DNA of 64,000 bases, taken from Frateuria_A sp035943815 (GTDB lineage: Bacteria > Pseudomonadota > Gammaproteobacteria > Xanthomonadales > Rhodanobacteraceae). Location: positions 310,001 through 374,000 of the forward strand of contig NZ_DASZBU010000005.1 in the NCBI RefSeq assembly GCF_035943815.1, read 5' to 3'. Positions 8,370 through 17,464 of the stretch are shown in pieces; within the stretch, counting starts at the first letter, position 1, and each line of letters begins with the position of its first letter. The position numbers and the translations under genes were made by a program. Under the pieces are notes generated by a model, which was given only the letters and a program-made list of their open reading frames with translations, was not told the origin of the DNA and did no database searches.

Positions 8370-10642
8370 GCGCGCGCTGGCGGACGCAGCAGGCTGCCCG
8401 TCAGGGCGCGCCAGGCTCGGTCGAACAAGCCATCCTTCGGCTCAGCCCGCTCGCGCACATGGCCGGCGGCGATCGCTGCCGCCAGCTCGCGCAGGTTCAT
8501 CTCCGCCACGCGCTGGCCGCGCCGGTTGACGAACAGGGTGTTGCCGGTCAGCGGCGAGAACCAGGCGAGCTTGCGTCGCGAGGTGGCGCCGGTTTGCGGG
8601 TCGACGAATTCGAACCAGCTGCCGAAGGGCAGTTGCCGCAGGCGGTTGTGGATGCGCGCCTCCTGCGGACCGAGCGGCGGTTCGGGCGCTGGCGGGGCTG
8701 CGGCCGGCTGCGGCTCCTGTCCGCGCTGCTCGCCCAGCCGCTGGCGCTGCTTCAGGCGCAGGGCCAGGTCGGTGGCGCTGGGGGGTTCGGCGGCGAGCGC
8801 GTAGGCGGCCAGCGCGGGCATGTCCGCGCTGGCACTGGCGGGCGCAGCGTCCGGGGCGGGCTCGGGCGCTCGCACCGGGCCTGGCTCGCCGCCGATCAGC
8901 CGCTGCGCCACCTGCTCGGCCTCCTCGGCCTGCATGCCGATCTGCTGCAGGTGGTCTTCCACGGCCAGACGCAGGCCAGGCGGATCGTCCACCGGCAGGC
9001 GGCCGAGCAGCTGGTCGGTCAGGCGCAGCCGTTCGGCGAACGCCTCGCTTTCCTCGCCGTGGCGCAACAGCGCCAGCGCCAGCACGTCCGACCAGGCGCG
9101 GTCGAGCAGGGCGCGCAGCAGGCCGCGCGGCGTGGTTTCGGCGAAGCGCGCCGCCAGCACTTCGGTGGCCCGTTGGCGTGCCTGGTGCAGGCGCTCGCGG
9201 CCCTGCATCGCTTCCACCTGGCGCCGCTCGGTGACCTGCGCCTTGCGGCTGAGCTGGGCCAGGTGGTGGCGAATGTCCGCCAGCAGGCTGGTATACAGAC
9301 CGGCGCTGGGCGGCTCGCGCTGCGCACGGGCGACCAGGCGGTTCAATTGCGAGGCCAGGTCCGGGTCGATGTCGGCGCCGTCGCCCCAATCGTTGCTGGC
9401 CTCGGCCAGCGTGCCCAGCAGGTGGCGTGCGGGATGCTCGGCCTGCTCGAAGAAGGCGCGGTCAGCCATCGCCATGCGCAGGATCGGCACCTGCAATTCG
9501 CCGAATACGGCGCCGGCGCTCGGCCCGTGCTGGAGCTGCTGGCCGAGCTGCTCGAACAGGCGGGCGACCAGTTCCACCGTATCGTCCTGCTCCGGGGTGA
9601 GTGCGGTGCGCGGGGCACCCGCAGGCTTGCCGACGTTCAGCTGGGCCAGCAGTTCCTCGCGAAGACGCTGCGCGCTGCGCAACTCGCGGCTGGCGCGGCC
9701 GGTGACCTGGACCAGGTGTCGCTGCAGTGCGCCCAGTGCGATTTCCAGCTCGGCTGGCGACGCGGCCGGCCCGCTGGCGGCGTGCACCTCGCCCGAGCGC
9801 TGGCGCGCCAGCAGATCGCGTAGTGTTTCCAGCACCGCGATCGGCTCGTGGCTGGCGATGGGCGATGCGGCAGCCGTCTCGGCGGCCGGCGCGGGGGCCT
9901 TGATCGAGGGAGGTGCGGGTGGCGCGTGGGCTGGCCGCGCACCGGCGAAGGCGCGCAGGTGGGGCAGGATGCCGCCAGCCAGCAGGTGGGCATTGATCGC
10001 CTCGTACAGCGGGGCCAGTACGGGCGTCAGTTTGCGCTCGAGCGCCTGCACCAGCAGCAGCTGGTGCTCAGATGGTATTTCCAGCGACGGCAGTGCGCGG
10101 CGCACGGCCGCGGCCAGATTCTGCGGCGAAGCCGGCAAGGCGTCGCCCTCCAGCGGCGGCGCGCCGACCAGCACGGCCATGCGGTAGGAAAGTTCGGCCA
10201 GCACAGGGCCGGTGTGCGCTTCACCGCGGGAGGTCAGCTGCTCCAGCGCTGCGTTGAGTTCGTGCTCCTCGCGGCCCAGCAGGCTCAGCGAAGGGGCAGG
10301 CGCAAAGGGATCTGCCGCTTCACGCTCGTCGCCCAGCCGCGCGAAGCTCTCGGCGATGTGGTCGGAGACCTTCCGCAGGAAGCTTGCCCGCTGCAGCCGG
10401 ACCATCGCGCGACTGTCGAAGCAGCGCTGCTGATCGAGGTGGCTGCGGGAGCGCTCTGCCTGCTGGTAGAGGGCCTGGTCCAGTGCGTCCAGTGCATCCA
10501 GCACCGCCGGTTCGAGGCGTTTGCTGCACAGCCCGCGCAGGTCGGCCACCAGGCGCTGGACGCGCATGGGCAAGGAGTGCAAGGTGGTCCGGTCGTCCGA
10601 TCCGGGCCTGGCCGCCTGGTACTGCCTTTGCTCGACATCCAT
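8366..10642 (-). CDS. DUF1631 family protein, copy B
   Basis: 758 aa, paralogous along its whole length to copy A: the same MDVEQ start, YRMAVLVGAPPLEGDALP in the first third, a shared VEAMQGRERLHQARQRA helix, SDVLALALLRHGEESE, and the C-terminal SWFEF/RRKLAWFSP/NRRGQRVAEM block. It is 55 residues longer than copy A because of an Ala/Pro-rich linker near residues 630-680. Function unknown; pairing with a PilZ gene suggests a c-di-GMP-linked surface or motility role. It starts 70 bp after hemW on the same strand and may belong to the rph-rdgB-hemW transcript. Confidence 0.85.
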   Translation of the reverse strand: MDVEQRQYQAARPGSDDRTTLHSLPMRVQRLVADLRGLCSKRLEPAVLDALDALDQALYQQAERSRSHLDQQRCFDSRAMVRLQRASFLRKVSDHIAESFARLGDEREAADPFAPAPSLSLLGREEHELNAALEQLTSRGEAHTGPVLAELSYRMAVLVGAPPLEGDALPASPQNLAAAVRRALPSLEIPSEHQLLLVQALERKLTPVLAPLYEAINAHLLAGGILPHLRAFAGARPAHAPPAPPSIKAPAPAAETAAASPIASHEPIAVLETLRDLLARQRSGEVHAASGPAASPAELEIALGALQRHLVQVTGRASRELRSAQRLREELLAQLNVGKPAGAPRTALTPEQDDTVELVARLFEQLGQQLQHGPSAGAVFGELQVPILRMAMADRAFFEQAEHPARHLLGTLAEASNDWGDGADIDPDLASQLNRLVARAQREPPSAGLYTSLLADIRHHLAQLSRKAQVTERRQVEAMQGRERLHQARQRATEVLAARFAETTPRGLLRALLDRAWSDVLALALLRHGEESEAFAERLRLTDQLLGRLPVDDPPGLRLAVEDHLQQIGMQAEEAEQVAQRLIGGEPGPVRAPEPAPDAAPASASADMPALAAYALAAEPPSATDLALRLKQRQRLGEQRGQEPQPAAAPPAPEPPLGPQEARIHNRLRQLPFGSWFEFVDPQTGATSRRKLAWFSPLTGNTLFVNRRGQRVAEMNLRELAAAIAAGHVRERAEPKDGLFDRAWRALTGSLLRPPARA

Positions 10643-10712
10643 GACGCAGTTCTCGGATTTTTGACGATCGGTAGTGTAGGCGGCCATGGACCGGTCCGCC
10701 ATAGGCCGATCT

Positions 10713-11876
10713 TCAGTCCAGGAACAGCCCGATCAGGTCATTGAGAAACCGCTGGCCCAGCGGGGTCGGCTGCAGCCGGTCCGGGTCCGGTCGCAGCCAG
10801 TCTCGAGCGCAGGCCTGGGCGAGGGCGGGCGCGATGCGCTCCGGCGGCAGGCCGGTCCGCTCGGCAAAGGCCGCCAGCGGCACGCCGTCGTGCAGGCGCA
10901 GCGCATTGAGCATGTATTCGAACGGCAGGTCGGCCGGCGCCACCGGGCCTTCACCGCCGATGCGCGCGGTGCCGCCGGCCGCCTCCAGGTAGCTGCGCGG
11001 GTGGCGGCTCTTCCAGCGTCGGCGCACGGTGCCGCCTGCCGCATCGGTGAGCTTGCCGTGGGCGCCGGCGCCGATGCCCAGGTAGTCCCCGAATTCCCAG
11101 TAATTGAGGTTGTGCCGGCAGCGTCGCTGCGGCCGGGCGTAGGCGGAGATCTCGTACTGGCCGTAGCCGGCCTCGGCCAGGCGGGCCTCGCAGGCCTCCT
11201 GCATCGCCCAGGCATGGTCGTCGTCCGGCAGCGGCGGCGGGTTGGCGGCGAAGGCGGTGTTGGGCTCCAGGGTGAGCTGGTAGTGCGAGATATGGGTGGG
11301 GGCGAGCGCGATGGCGCGCTCCACGTCGGCCAGGGCGCCTGCGAGCGTCTGCTGTGGCAGCGCGTACATCAGGTCGAGGTTGAGGTTGGCATAGCCGGCG
11401 TCCTGCGCCGATTTCACCGCCGCCTCGGCCTCGGCGGCCGAGTGGATGCGCCCCAGCCGCTTGAGCTTGTCGTCCTCGAAGCTCTGGATGCCGAAGGAAA
11501 GCCGGTTGACGCCTGCGGCGAGATAGCCGTCGAAACGGCCGTGCTCGACCGTGCCCGGGTTGGTTTCCAGCGTGATTTCGCAGTCCTCGGCGAACGGCAG
11601 CCGCATGCGGGCGCCCTCGAGGAAGCGCGCGACGTGTTCGGGTGCGAACAGGCTGGGCGTGCCGCCGCCGAAGAACACGCTGACGATCGGCCGAGCGTGC
11701 GCCGCGCCGCCGAAATCGGCCAGGTCGGCGTCGAGATCGGCCAGCAGCGTGTCGATGTACGTGGCATAGGGCGGCTCCCCCCGCAGGCCGTGCGAGTTGA
11801 AGTCGCAGTAGGGGCACTTCTTCACGCACCAGGGCATGTGCACGTACAGCGCCAGCGGTGGTGCGATCAACGACAT
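10713..11876 (-). CDS. hemW: radical SAM haem chaperone HemW
   Basis: 387 aa. The radical-SAM cluster motif CxxxCxxC is present as CVKKCPYC close to the N-terminus, followed by GGGTPS and the HNLNYW/GAGAHG region typical of HemW. HemW is now viewed as a haem-insertion chaperone rather than a coproporphyrinogen oxidase; it lacks the N-terminal HemN extension. The start at 11876 (MSLIAPPLALYVHMPWC) lies 7 bp after the rdgB stop. The longer open frame into rdgB is not conserved. The order rph-rdgB-hemW is a standard gammaproteobacterial operon. Confidence 0.94.
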   Translation of the reverse strand: MSLIAPPLALYVHMPWCVKKCPYCDFNSHGLRGEPPYATYIDTLLADLDADLADFGGAAHARPIVSVFFGGGTPSLFAPEHVARFLEGARMRLPFAEDCEITLETNPGTVEHGRFDGYLAAGVNRLSFGIQSFEDDKLKRLGRIHSAAEAEAAVKSAQDAGYANLNLDLMYALPQQTLAGALADVERAIALAPTHISHYQLTLEPNTAFAANPPPLPDDDHAWAMQEACEARLAEAGYGQYEISAYARPQRRCRHNLNYWEFGDYLGIGAGAHGKLTDAAGGTVRRRWKSRHPRSYLEAAGGTARIGGEGPVAPADLPFEYMLNALRLHDGVPLAAFAERTGLPPERIAPALAQACARDWLRPDPDRLQPTPLGQRFLNDLIGLFLD

Positions 11877-11883
11877 GGTGGCG

Positions 11884-12474
11884 CTAGGACTCGAGCTGGG
11901 TGTGCAGTCGCGCCAGCGCCTGGCCGCGGTGGCTGAGGCGGTTCTTGAGCTCGGGATCGAGCTCGGCCGCCGACAGCGACTGGCCATCGGGCAGGAACAA
12001 CGGGTCGTAGCCGAAGCCGCCATCGCCACGCTCGGCCGCCAGCACGCGGCCGTGCCAGCGGCCTTCGGCGATCAGTGGCGCCGGGTCGTCGGCATGACGC
12101 AGCAGCACCAGTACGCAGATGAAGAAGGCGCCCCGCTTCTCGGCGGGCACGCCTTCGAGCGCGCGCAGCAGCTTGGCGCGATTGGCCGCGGCGTCGCCGT
12201 GGGCGCCCGCGTAGCGCGCCGAATAGAGGCCCGGCGCGCCGTCGAGCTGCTCCACGCACAGGCCCGAGTCGTCGGCCAGCGCCGGCAGGCGAGCGATCCG
12301 CGCGGCGTGGCGGGCCTTGAGCAGCGCGTTCTCCACGAACGTGGTGCCGGTCTCCTCGATGTCGAGCACACCCAGGCTGCCCTGGGTCACCACTTCGAAG
12401 CCGCTGTCGGCAAGCAGATGCTCGAACTCGGCGAGCTTGCCGCGGTTGCCGCTGGCCAATACCAGGCGCCGCAT
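11884..12474 (-). CDS. rdgB: RdgB/HAM1 non-canonical purine NTP pyrophosphatase
   Basis: 196 aa. It hydrolyses dITP, XTP and dHAPTP to monophosphates, keeping deaminated purines out of nucleic acids. Family signatures are the N-terminal LVLASGNRGKLAEF, TFVENALLKARHAA, ADDSGLCVEQLDGAPGLYSA, and GDGGFGYDPLF. It lies between rph (2-bp gap) and hemW (7-bp gap), so it is co-transcribed with both. Confidence 0.96.
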   Translation of the reverse strand: MRRLVLASGNRGKLAEFEHLLADSGFEVVTQGSLGVLDIEETGTTFVENALLKARHAARIARLPALADDSGLCVEQLDGAPGLYSARYAGAHGDAAANRAKLLRALEGVPAEKRGAFFICVLVLLRHADDPAPLIAEGRWHGRVLAAERGDGGFGYDPLFLPDGQSLSAAELDPELKNRLSHRGQALARLHTQLES

Positions 12475-12476
12475 GC

Positions 12477-13199
12477 TCAGCCCTCCGCCAGCGCCGCACG
12501 CTGCGCGGCGACCAGTTCGGCGATGCCCTTCTCCGCCAGCACCAGCATGGCGTCCATCTCGATACGGCGGAACGCATGACCTTCGGCGGTGCCCTGCACC
12601 TCGATGAAGCCGCCGCCGTCGTTCATCACCACGTTCATGTCGGTGTCGCAGGCCGAATCCTCGGCGTAGTCCAGGTCCAGCACCGGCTCGCCCTGGTAGA
12701 TGCCCACCGACACGGCCGCGACCGCGCCGATGATCGGGCTGCGCTTCAGGTTCTCGCGCTTCATCAGGAAGTGCACCGCGTCGACCAGCGCCACGTAGGC
12801 GCCGGTGATCGCCGCGGTGCGGGTGCCGCCGTCGGCCTGGATCACGTCGCAGTCCAGCGTGATGACGCGCTCGCCCAGCGCCTGGCGGTTGATGCAGGCG
12901 CGCAGCGAGCGGCCGATCAACCGCTGGATCTCCAGCGTGCGGCCGCCCTGCGCGCCGCGCGCGGCCTCGCGCTGGGTGCGCGTGCCGGTGGCGCGCGGCA
13001 GCATGCCGTACTCGGCGGTGACCCAGCCCTCACCCTTGCCGCGCAGCCACGGCGGCACGCGGTCCTCGATGCTGGCGGTGCACAGTACGCGGGTGTCGCC
13101 GAAGCTCACCAGCACCGAGCCCTCGGCATGGCGGGTGTAGTGACGCTGTAGCGTCACCGGGCGAAGCTGGTCGCTGGCGCGGCCGCTCGGTCGGGTCAT
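12477..13199 (-). CDS. rph: ribonuclease PH
   Basis: 240 aa, full length. Phosphorolytic 3'-5' exoribonuclease that trims tRNA 3' ends. Visible family segments are the N-terminus RPSGRASDQLRPV, GSVLVSFGDTRVLC, GWVTAEYGMLPRATGTR, RSLRACINRQALGER and DCDVIQADGGTRTAAI. It is the first gene of the minus-strand rph-rdgB-hemW series and divergent from yicC, with 79 bp between the two start codons that must hold both promoters. TAAACT at about 13239 on the minus strand could be its -10. Confidence 0.97.
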   Translation of the reverse strand: MTRPSGRASDQLRPVTLQRHYTRHAEGSVLVSFGDTRVLCTASIEDRVPPWLRGKGEGWVTAEYGMLPRATGTRTQREAARGAQGGRTLEIQRLIGRSLRACINRQALGERVITLDCDVIQADGGTRTAAITGAYVALVDAVHFLMKRENLKRSPIIGAVAAVSVGIYQGEPVLDLDYAEDSACDTDMNVVMNDGGGFIEVQGTAEGHAFRRIEMDAMLVLAEKGIAELVAAQRAALAEG

Positions 13200-13278
13200 G
13201 GCGGTTCTCGGTTGGGCAAGGCGGGGCGCGAGAGTTTACCATTGCGGCCTTTGCCGCCCGACCGCCGAGGCTCCACGC

Positions 13279-14142
13279 ATGATCCGCAGCATGACGGCCT
13301 ACGCCAGCGCCGAAACCCAGGGCCCCGCCGGCACGCTCGGCTGCGAGTTGCGCACGGTCAACCACCGGTACCTGGAACTGAGCCCACGCCTGCCCGAGGA
13401 GCTGCGCGGCTTCGAGTCGGCGCTGCGTGAACGCATCGCCGCGCGCCTCTCGCGCGGCAAGGTGGACCTGACCGTGCGCCTGCGCGGCACCGAGACGCGC
13501 GGCGAGGCGCTGGAGATCGACGAAGTGACGCTCGCACGCCTGGCGAGCCTGAACCGGGACCTCGCTGGCCGCTTTCCGGGCATGCAGGTGCAACTCACCG
13601 AACTGCTGCGCTTTCCCGGCGTGCTGCGCCAGGCCGACTCCGATCCGGAGGCGCAGCAGGCCGCCTTGTTCGACGTGCTGGAGCGCGCGCTCGATGCGCT
13701 CACGGCAACTCGCGAGCGCGAAGGCGCCCAGCTCGCGGCCATTCTGCGCGACAAGCTGGACGCCATCGAGCGCATCGTCGGGCAGGTGCGCGGCTGGATG
13801 CCCGAGATCCGCGCTGCGCTGCGCACGCGCCTGGAAGCACGGCTGGCCGACCTCAAACAGCCGGCCGATCCCGGGCGGCTGGAACAGGAACTGGTGCTGC
13901 AGGTCACCCGCAGCGACGTCGACGAGGAGCTCGACCGGCTGACCACACACGTTGCGGAAACACGCCGCGTGCTGGGCTTGAAGGAACCCGTCGGCCGCCG
14001 CCTGGACTTCCTGATGCAGGAGTTCAATCGCGAAGCCAACACGCTCGGCTCCAAATCGGTCGATTCGCGCAGCACGAATGCGGCGGTGGAGCTGAAGGTG
14101 CTGATCGAGCAGATGCGCGAGCAGGTACAGAACATCGAGTGA
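13279..14142 (+). CDS. yicC: YicC family endoribonuclease
   Basis: 287 aa. It starts MIRSMTAYASAE, the standard YicC N-terminus, and ends with the conserved block GRRLDFLMQEFNREANTLGSK and VELKVLIEQMREQVQNIE. The family has been shown to act as an endoribonuclease in E. coli and B. subtilis. Open frame upstream of 13279 is not conserved. In many gammaproteobacteria gmk follows directly; here gmk is about 10.7 kb away, displaced by the sigma/ChrR block. Confidence 0.94.
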   Translation: MIRSMTAYASAETQGPAGTLGCELRTVNHRYLELSPRLPEELRGFESALRERIAARLSRGKVDLTVRLRGTETRGEALEIDEVTLARLASLNRDLAGRFPGMQVQLTELLRFPGVLRQADSDPEAQQAALFDVLERALDALTATREREGAQLAAILRDKLDAIERIVGQVRGWMPEIRAALRTRLEARLADLKQPADPGRLEQELVLQVTRSDVDEELDRLTTHVAETRRVLGLKEPVGRRLDFLMQEFNREANTLGSKSVDSRSTNAAVELKVLIEQMREQVQNIE

Positions 14143-14479
14143 GGCCCCGCGTTTTTCGCGGACCAAAACGACCAATGCCGAGGACCATCGTTCCCTGACG
14201 ATGGAGGCAACGGCCATCCGCGGGACGATGAGGAATACCGAAAGTGCGAGCGGCACCTGTCGCGATCCGCAGTTGCGCGCACTGGCGGTGAAAAAACGGG
14301 CTGGCGAGGCTTGCCAGCCAGTGCCAGCCCGAACCACTGCAACGCATGGCGAAGGCCTGACCGGCCGCGACGATCAAGCTTGGCCAGCGGCCGGAAATCT
14401 TGCCGCGGGCGGGGCCGCCCCCCATCGGACAGCCAGGCGACCACCGACATCGCCCACGCCAGCAAGGCGACCAGATATT
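14143..14479. other. 337-bp intergenic region between yicC and the lipocalin gene
   Basis: Convergent intergenic space. Short open frames on both strands have no recognisable product; one minus-strand frame encodes a hydrophobic stretch (LKYLVALLAWAM), but it has no good start and I do not call it a gene. The one convincing element is the minus-strand terminator listed separately. A small palindrome CCGCG-TTTTT-CGCGG right after yicC (14147-14161) has its T-run in the loop, so it is not a normal terminator. Confidence 0.6.
14291..14319 (-). terminator. intrinsic terminator of the desaturase-to-lipocalin operon
   Basis: Read on the minus strand: GGCTGGC (14319-14313), loop AAGCCTC, GCCAGCC (14305-14299), then CG and six Ts (14296-14291). 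This is a textbook 7-bp GC stem plus U-run. It lies 160 bp downstream of the lipocalin stop and closes the minus-strand operon that begins at 21752. Confidence 0.8.
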
Positions 14480-15052
14480 TCAAGGGCAAGCCCGGGCAAA
14501 GGACTGGCTGCCGGCCCCTGTTTCGGGCCAACGTTGCGGCGCCTTGGTGATCCTGGCCACGTCGTAGCCCATCGTCGCTGCGTGATCGAGCATCGCCTGG
14601 TAGTCCGCTTCGTCGACCTGCGGCGTGCGCGCCATGTACCAGAGGTAGTCGCGTGCATCGCGCACGACCAGCACCTGGCTGTAGTCCGGCTTCAGCCAGC
14701 CGACCAGGTACTGCGCGCTCAGGAATGCGAACAGGTGCACGCGCCATTGCCCGTTGCCCGTGCCGGGCACCACGCTGGCGCTGGAATGAAGCAGTTTCAC
14801 CGGCGCGTCGAACTCCTCTGGCCGCATGCGGAACCACGTGCAGATCGTGCCGTCCGGATCGAGGCTGTAGGTTTCCACCGGATTGTGTCCGCCGCGCTCG
14901 TAGCGGGTCGGAATGGACGCGATCACGTACCAGCGCCCCATGAAGCGTGACAGGTCAGGTACCGGCACCGGTGGGATCGGCGCTCGGGCCCTGGCGCAAC
15001 CGGCGGCGAGCAGCATGGCCAGGCACAGCGAAACGAAACGGCCCGTGGTCAT
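14480..15052 (-). CDS. lipocalin family lipoprotein (Blc-like)
   Basis: 190 aa. The N-terminus has a lipoprotein signal peptide (LCLAMLLAAGC) with the acylated Cys in the lipobox, so it should be membrane-anchored on the periplasmic side. The lipocalin GxW motif is in FMGRWYVIASIPTRYERG; the second structurally conserved region is around YLWYMARTP. Blc-type lipocalins bind lysophospholipids or fatty acids. As the last gene of an operon of acyl-chain modifying enzymes it is likely to handle the modified or damaged lipid. It starts 11 bp after the Cfa-like gene. Confidence 0.9.
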   Translation of the reverse strand: MTTGRFVSLCLAMLLAAGCARARAPIPPVPVPDLSRFMGRWYVIASIPTRYERGGHNPVETYSLDPDGTICTWFRMRPEEFDAPVKLLHSSASVVPGTGNGQWRVHLFAFLSAQYLVGWLKPDYSQVLVVRDARDYLWYMARTPQVDEADYQAMLDHAATMGYDVARITKAPQRWPETGAGSQSFARACP

Positions 15053-15063
15053 GGCAGGCTCCT

Positions 15064-16146
15064 TCAGGCGCCACGCGCGAAGCGGTAATGGGCGACCAGC
15101 CATTCGCGGCCGCCGGCATGGCCGAACAGTTCCGCGCAGGCCATCCAGAACATCCGCCAGCGCTGGAACCACAGCCGCGCGTGCGGGCCATAGGCGGTCG
15201 TCAGTTCGGCAAGGACCGCCTCGCGCGCGGCGTCCTGGCGCGCCAGCCATTGATCGGCGGTGCGCTGGTAATGGCGGCCGTCGACCAGCCAGCGCTGCTC
15301 GATCGCCAGGTCGCGCTGGAACCACAAGAGCGTATCGGCCGCGGGCATCAACCCGCCGGTGAAGAAGTGCCGCCCCAGCCAGTTGTCCTGGCCCTGCGTT
15401 TCGAACGGGTACATGAGCGTGCGGTGCGCGAATACGTGCACGAACAGCTTTCCGCCGGGGCGCAGCCAGTGCGCGATGCGCCCGAGCAGCGTGTCGTAGT
15501 TGCGCATGTGCTCGAACATCTCGACCGAGACGCAGCGGTCGAAACGACTGGCTTCGAGCGCGAGCGTGTTGGCGTCGGCGGTCATCACGCGCACGTTGGC
15601 CAGGCCGCGGGCGCGGCATTGAGCTTCGATGTGCCGGCGCTGGCCGTTCGAGTTGGAGACGGCCAGAATGTTGGCGCGCGGGTAATGCTCGGCCATCCAC
15701 AGCGTGAGCGAGCCCCAGCCGCAGCCGAGCTCGAGGATGTCCTGGCCATCGGCCAGTTCCGCCCGCTCGCCGTACAGCGCGAGCATCGCCTCCTCGGCCT
15801 CGGCCAAGGTCTCGTCGCCGCGCGGGTAATAGCAGCACGAGTACTTCAGGCGCGGCCCCAGGCAATGTTCGAAGAACGCGGCCGGCAGCTCGTAGTGCTG
15901 GGCGTTGGCCGTGTCGGTGTGCAGCGCGACCGGGCTCTGGCGCAGTGTCTCGAGGCGGCGGGCGTAGCGCCCGGCAATCTGCTCCGGTCCGCCGGCGCGT
16001 TCCTCGGCCAGCCGCTGCGCGCAGAGCCGGCGGATGCCCAGGCGCAACAGCGCGTCGGGGAGCAGGCCGCGTTCGGCCAGACCGAGCAGCCCGGGGGCGG
16101 GTCGGTCGGCCGACAGCTCGGCGGAATCCAGCGTGATGGTCGTCAT
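15064..16146 (-). CDS. Cfa-like SAM-dependent methyltransferase (second copy in operon)
   Basis: 360 aa. The SAM-binding motif I is ILELGCGWGSL, followed by SVEMFEHMRNY and a Cfa-like C-terminus rich in aromatic residues (LWFQRWRMFWMACAELF). It belongs to the branch of the cyclopropane-fatty-acid-synthase superfamily that is also similar to coclaurine N-methyltransferases, different from the other Cfa in this operon. Substrate is unknown; membrane acyl chains are the likely target from context. The start at 16146 has a strong GAGGAG site and overlaps the DUF1295 stop by ATGA. Confidence 0.88.
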   Translation of the reverse strand: MTTITLDSAELSADRPAPGLLGLAERGLLPDALLRLGIRRLCAQRLAEERAGGPEQIAGRYARRLETLRQSPVALHTDTANAQHYELPAAFFEHCLGPRLKYSCCYYPRGDETLAEAEEAMLALYGERAELADGQDILELGCGWGSLTLWMAEHYPRANILAVSNSNGQRRHIEAQCRARGLANVRVMTADANTLALEASRFDRCVSVEMFEHMRNYDTLLGRIAHWLRPGGKLFVHVFAHRTLMYPFETQGQDNWLGRHFFTGGLMPAADTLLWFQRDLAIEQRWLVDGRHYQRTADQWLARQDAAREAVLAELTTAYGPHARLWFQRWRMFWMACAELFGHAGGREWLVAHYRFARGA

Positions 16147-16934
16147 GGACCACTCCTCGTAGGTTGCCTGGGGAACCAGGGGAAGAACATGGGCGTGCTT
16201 CGTTGATAGGCGAGGTAGTCCTCGCCCCGGTTGCGCAGGGCCTGGGCCTCGGTCCAGGGGATGCCGCTCAGCCAGCGCAGGAAGGCGAACATCAATACCG
16301 GGCCGAGCCAGGCCAGCCATGCGTGTGGCGCGCCGCGGGCAAGCGCCACATAGGCGAACCAGTGCAGCCACTCGAAGAAGTAGTTGGGATGGCGCGAATA
16401 GCGCCATAGGCCATCGCGGCAGGTTCTCCCGAGGTTCGCCGGGTCGGCGCGAAAGAGCGCCAGTTGCGCGTCGGCGAGCGCCTCACCGCCGACCCCGAGC
16501 AGCCAGATCAGCACGCCGCCCAGCAGCCAGCCCGGCCGCGTGTCCGGGTTCCCGGCCACGGCGAGGAACGGTAGCGCGAACAGGACGACCAGCGCTGCCT
16601 GCGCCTGGAAGAACAGCCACCAGCGCAGCGCTCCGTCGCCCCAGTGCGCCCGCAGTTGCCGATAGCGGCCGTCCTCGTCCCCGCCGCGCACGCGACGCCA
16701 CAGGTGCCAGGCCAGGCGCGCGCCCCACGCGCCGCCGAGCACGGCCAGGCATAGCCGCGGAACCGCCGCGCCGCGGCCCAGTGCGGCAAGCAGCAAGGCG
16801 CTGCAGGCCAGCCCCGCTGACCACAGCACGTCCACGATGCCGGCATTGCGCCTGCGCTGCTGCCACCACCAGCCGGCGGCCATCAGTATTGCTGCAAGCA
16901 GCCACGCGAGCAGCAGGGCCAGCCACGGGCTCAT
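16143..16934 (-). CDS. DUF1295 membrane protein (steroid 5-alpha-reductase-like fold)
   Basis: 263 aa integral membrane protein with about six hydrophobic segments. The C-terminal signature GLWRYSRHPNYFFEWLHWFAY and PWTEAQALRNRGEDYLAYQ is the hallmark of DUF1295/isoprenylcysteine methyltransferase-like proteins. Such proteins recur in sigmaE-ChrR type loci; the reaction is not established. ATGA overlaps on both sides (with the DUF2878 and Cfa-like genes) show tight translational coupling. Confidence 0.88.
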   Translation of the reverse strand: MSPWLALLLAWLLAAILMAAGWWWQQRRRNAGIVDVLWSAGLACSALLLAALGRGAAVPRLCLAVLGGAWGARLAWHLWRRVRGGDEDGRYRQLRAHWGDGALRWWLFFQAQAALVVLFALPFLAVAGNPDTRPGWLLGGVLIWLLGVGGEALADAQLALFRADPANLGRTCRDGLWRYSRHPNYFFEWLHWFAYVALARGAPHAWLAWLGPVLMFAFLRWLSGIPWTEAQALRNRGEDYLAYQRSTPMFFPWFPRQPTRSGP

Positions 16935-17464
16935 GCGTGGGCCTGCCGGGGCAGCTGCAGCAGCCAGTGCCGCGCCAGCGACGTGAGTACCGGCGTGGCC
17001 ACCGCCCAGCCCAGCGCCAGCGCCAGCAGCGGACGCCACGCTGGCGTCGCCAGTGCCAGGGCATGCCAGCCGCGCGCCGCGCCAAGGTAGGCCAGTGGCC
17101 CGCCGATCGCGCCCAGCGAGGCGGCCAGCCACGGCCGCGCGTGCAGGTAGCGGAACAGCGGCACGATGGTCAGGGCGAAGGCCACCCACAGTGCCAGCAG
17201 CCACGCCGGTGCCGTCGCGCCGGGCCAGGGCGCGGCGTAGCGCAGCAAACCGCTGCCGGTCCAGAGCGCTTCCAGTGCGAAGCCGAGAACCAGCGCCGTT
17301 GTGGCCAGGCGCAGATCCACCGGGCGCGTGCGCGAGGTGGCGAGGCGCCACGCGGCGAATAGCGCAACCGCGAGCACGCCGGGCCAGGCATGGCCGCGAC
17401 CGGCCCCTTCGACCGCCGCCAGCCAGGCCAGCTCGTAGGCGGCCAGAGTGATCCAGGGAGTCAC
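16931..17464 (-). CDS. DUF2878 membrane protein
   Basis: 177 aa, five or six predicted membrane segments, starting at a GTG that overlaps the stop of the upstream Cfa gene (GTGA). The N-terminal YELAWLAAVEGAGRG and the internal GALEA-like LVLGFALEALWTGSGLLRY fit DUF2878, a family of uncharacterised inner-membrane proteins that co-occurs with Cfa, DUF1295 and DUF1365. No catalytic residues can be argued from the sequence. Confidence 0.82.
   Translation of the reverse strand: MTPWITLAAYELAWLAAVEGAGRGHAWPGVLAVALFAAWRLATSRTRPVDLRLATTALVLGFALEALWTGSGLLRYAAPWPGATAPAWLLALWVAFALTIVPLFRYLHARPWLAASLGAIGGPLAYLGAARGWHALALATPAWRPLLALALGWAVATPVLTSLARHWLLQLPRQAHA

Noticed and set aside
14024..14425. Possible small minus-strand membrane peptide in the yicC-lipocalin gap
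   Set aside because: A hydrophobic stretch is present, but the frame has no good start or ribosome binding site, overlaps yicC, and spans the terminator at 14291-14319.
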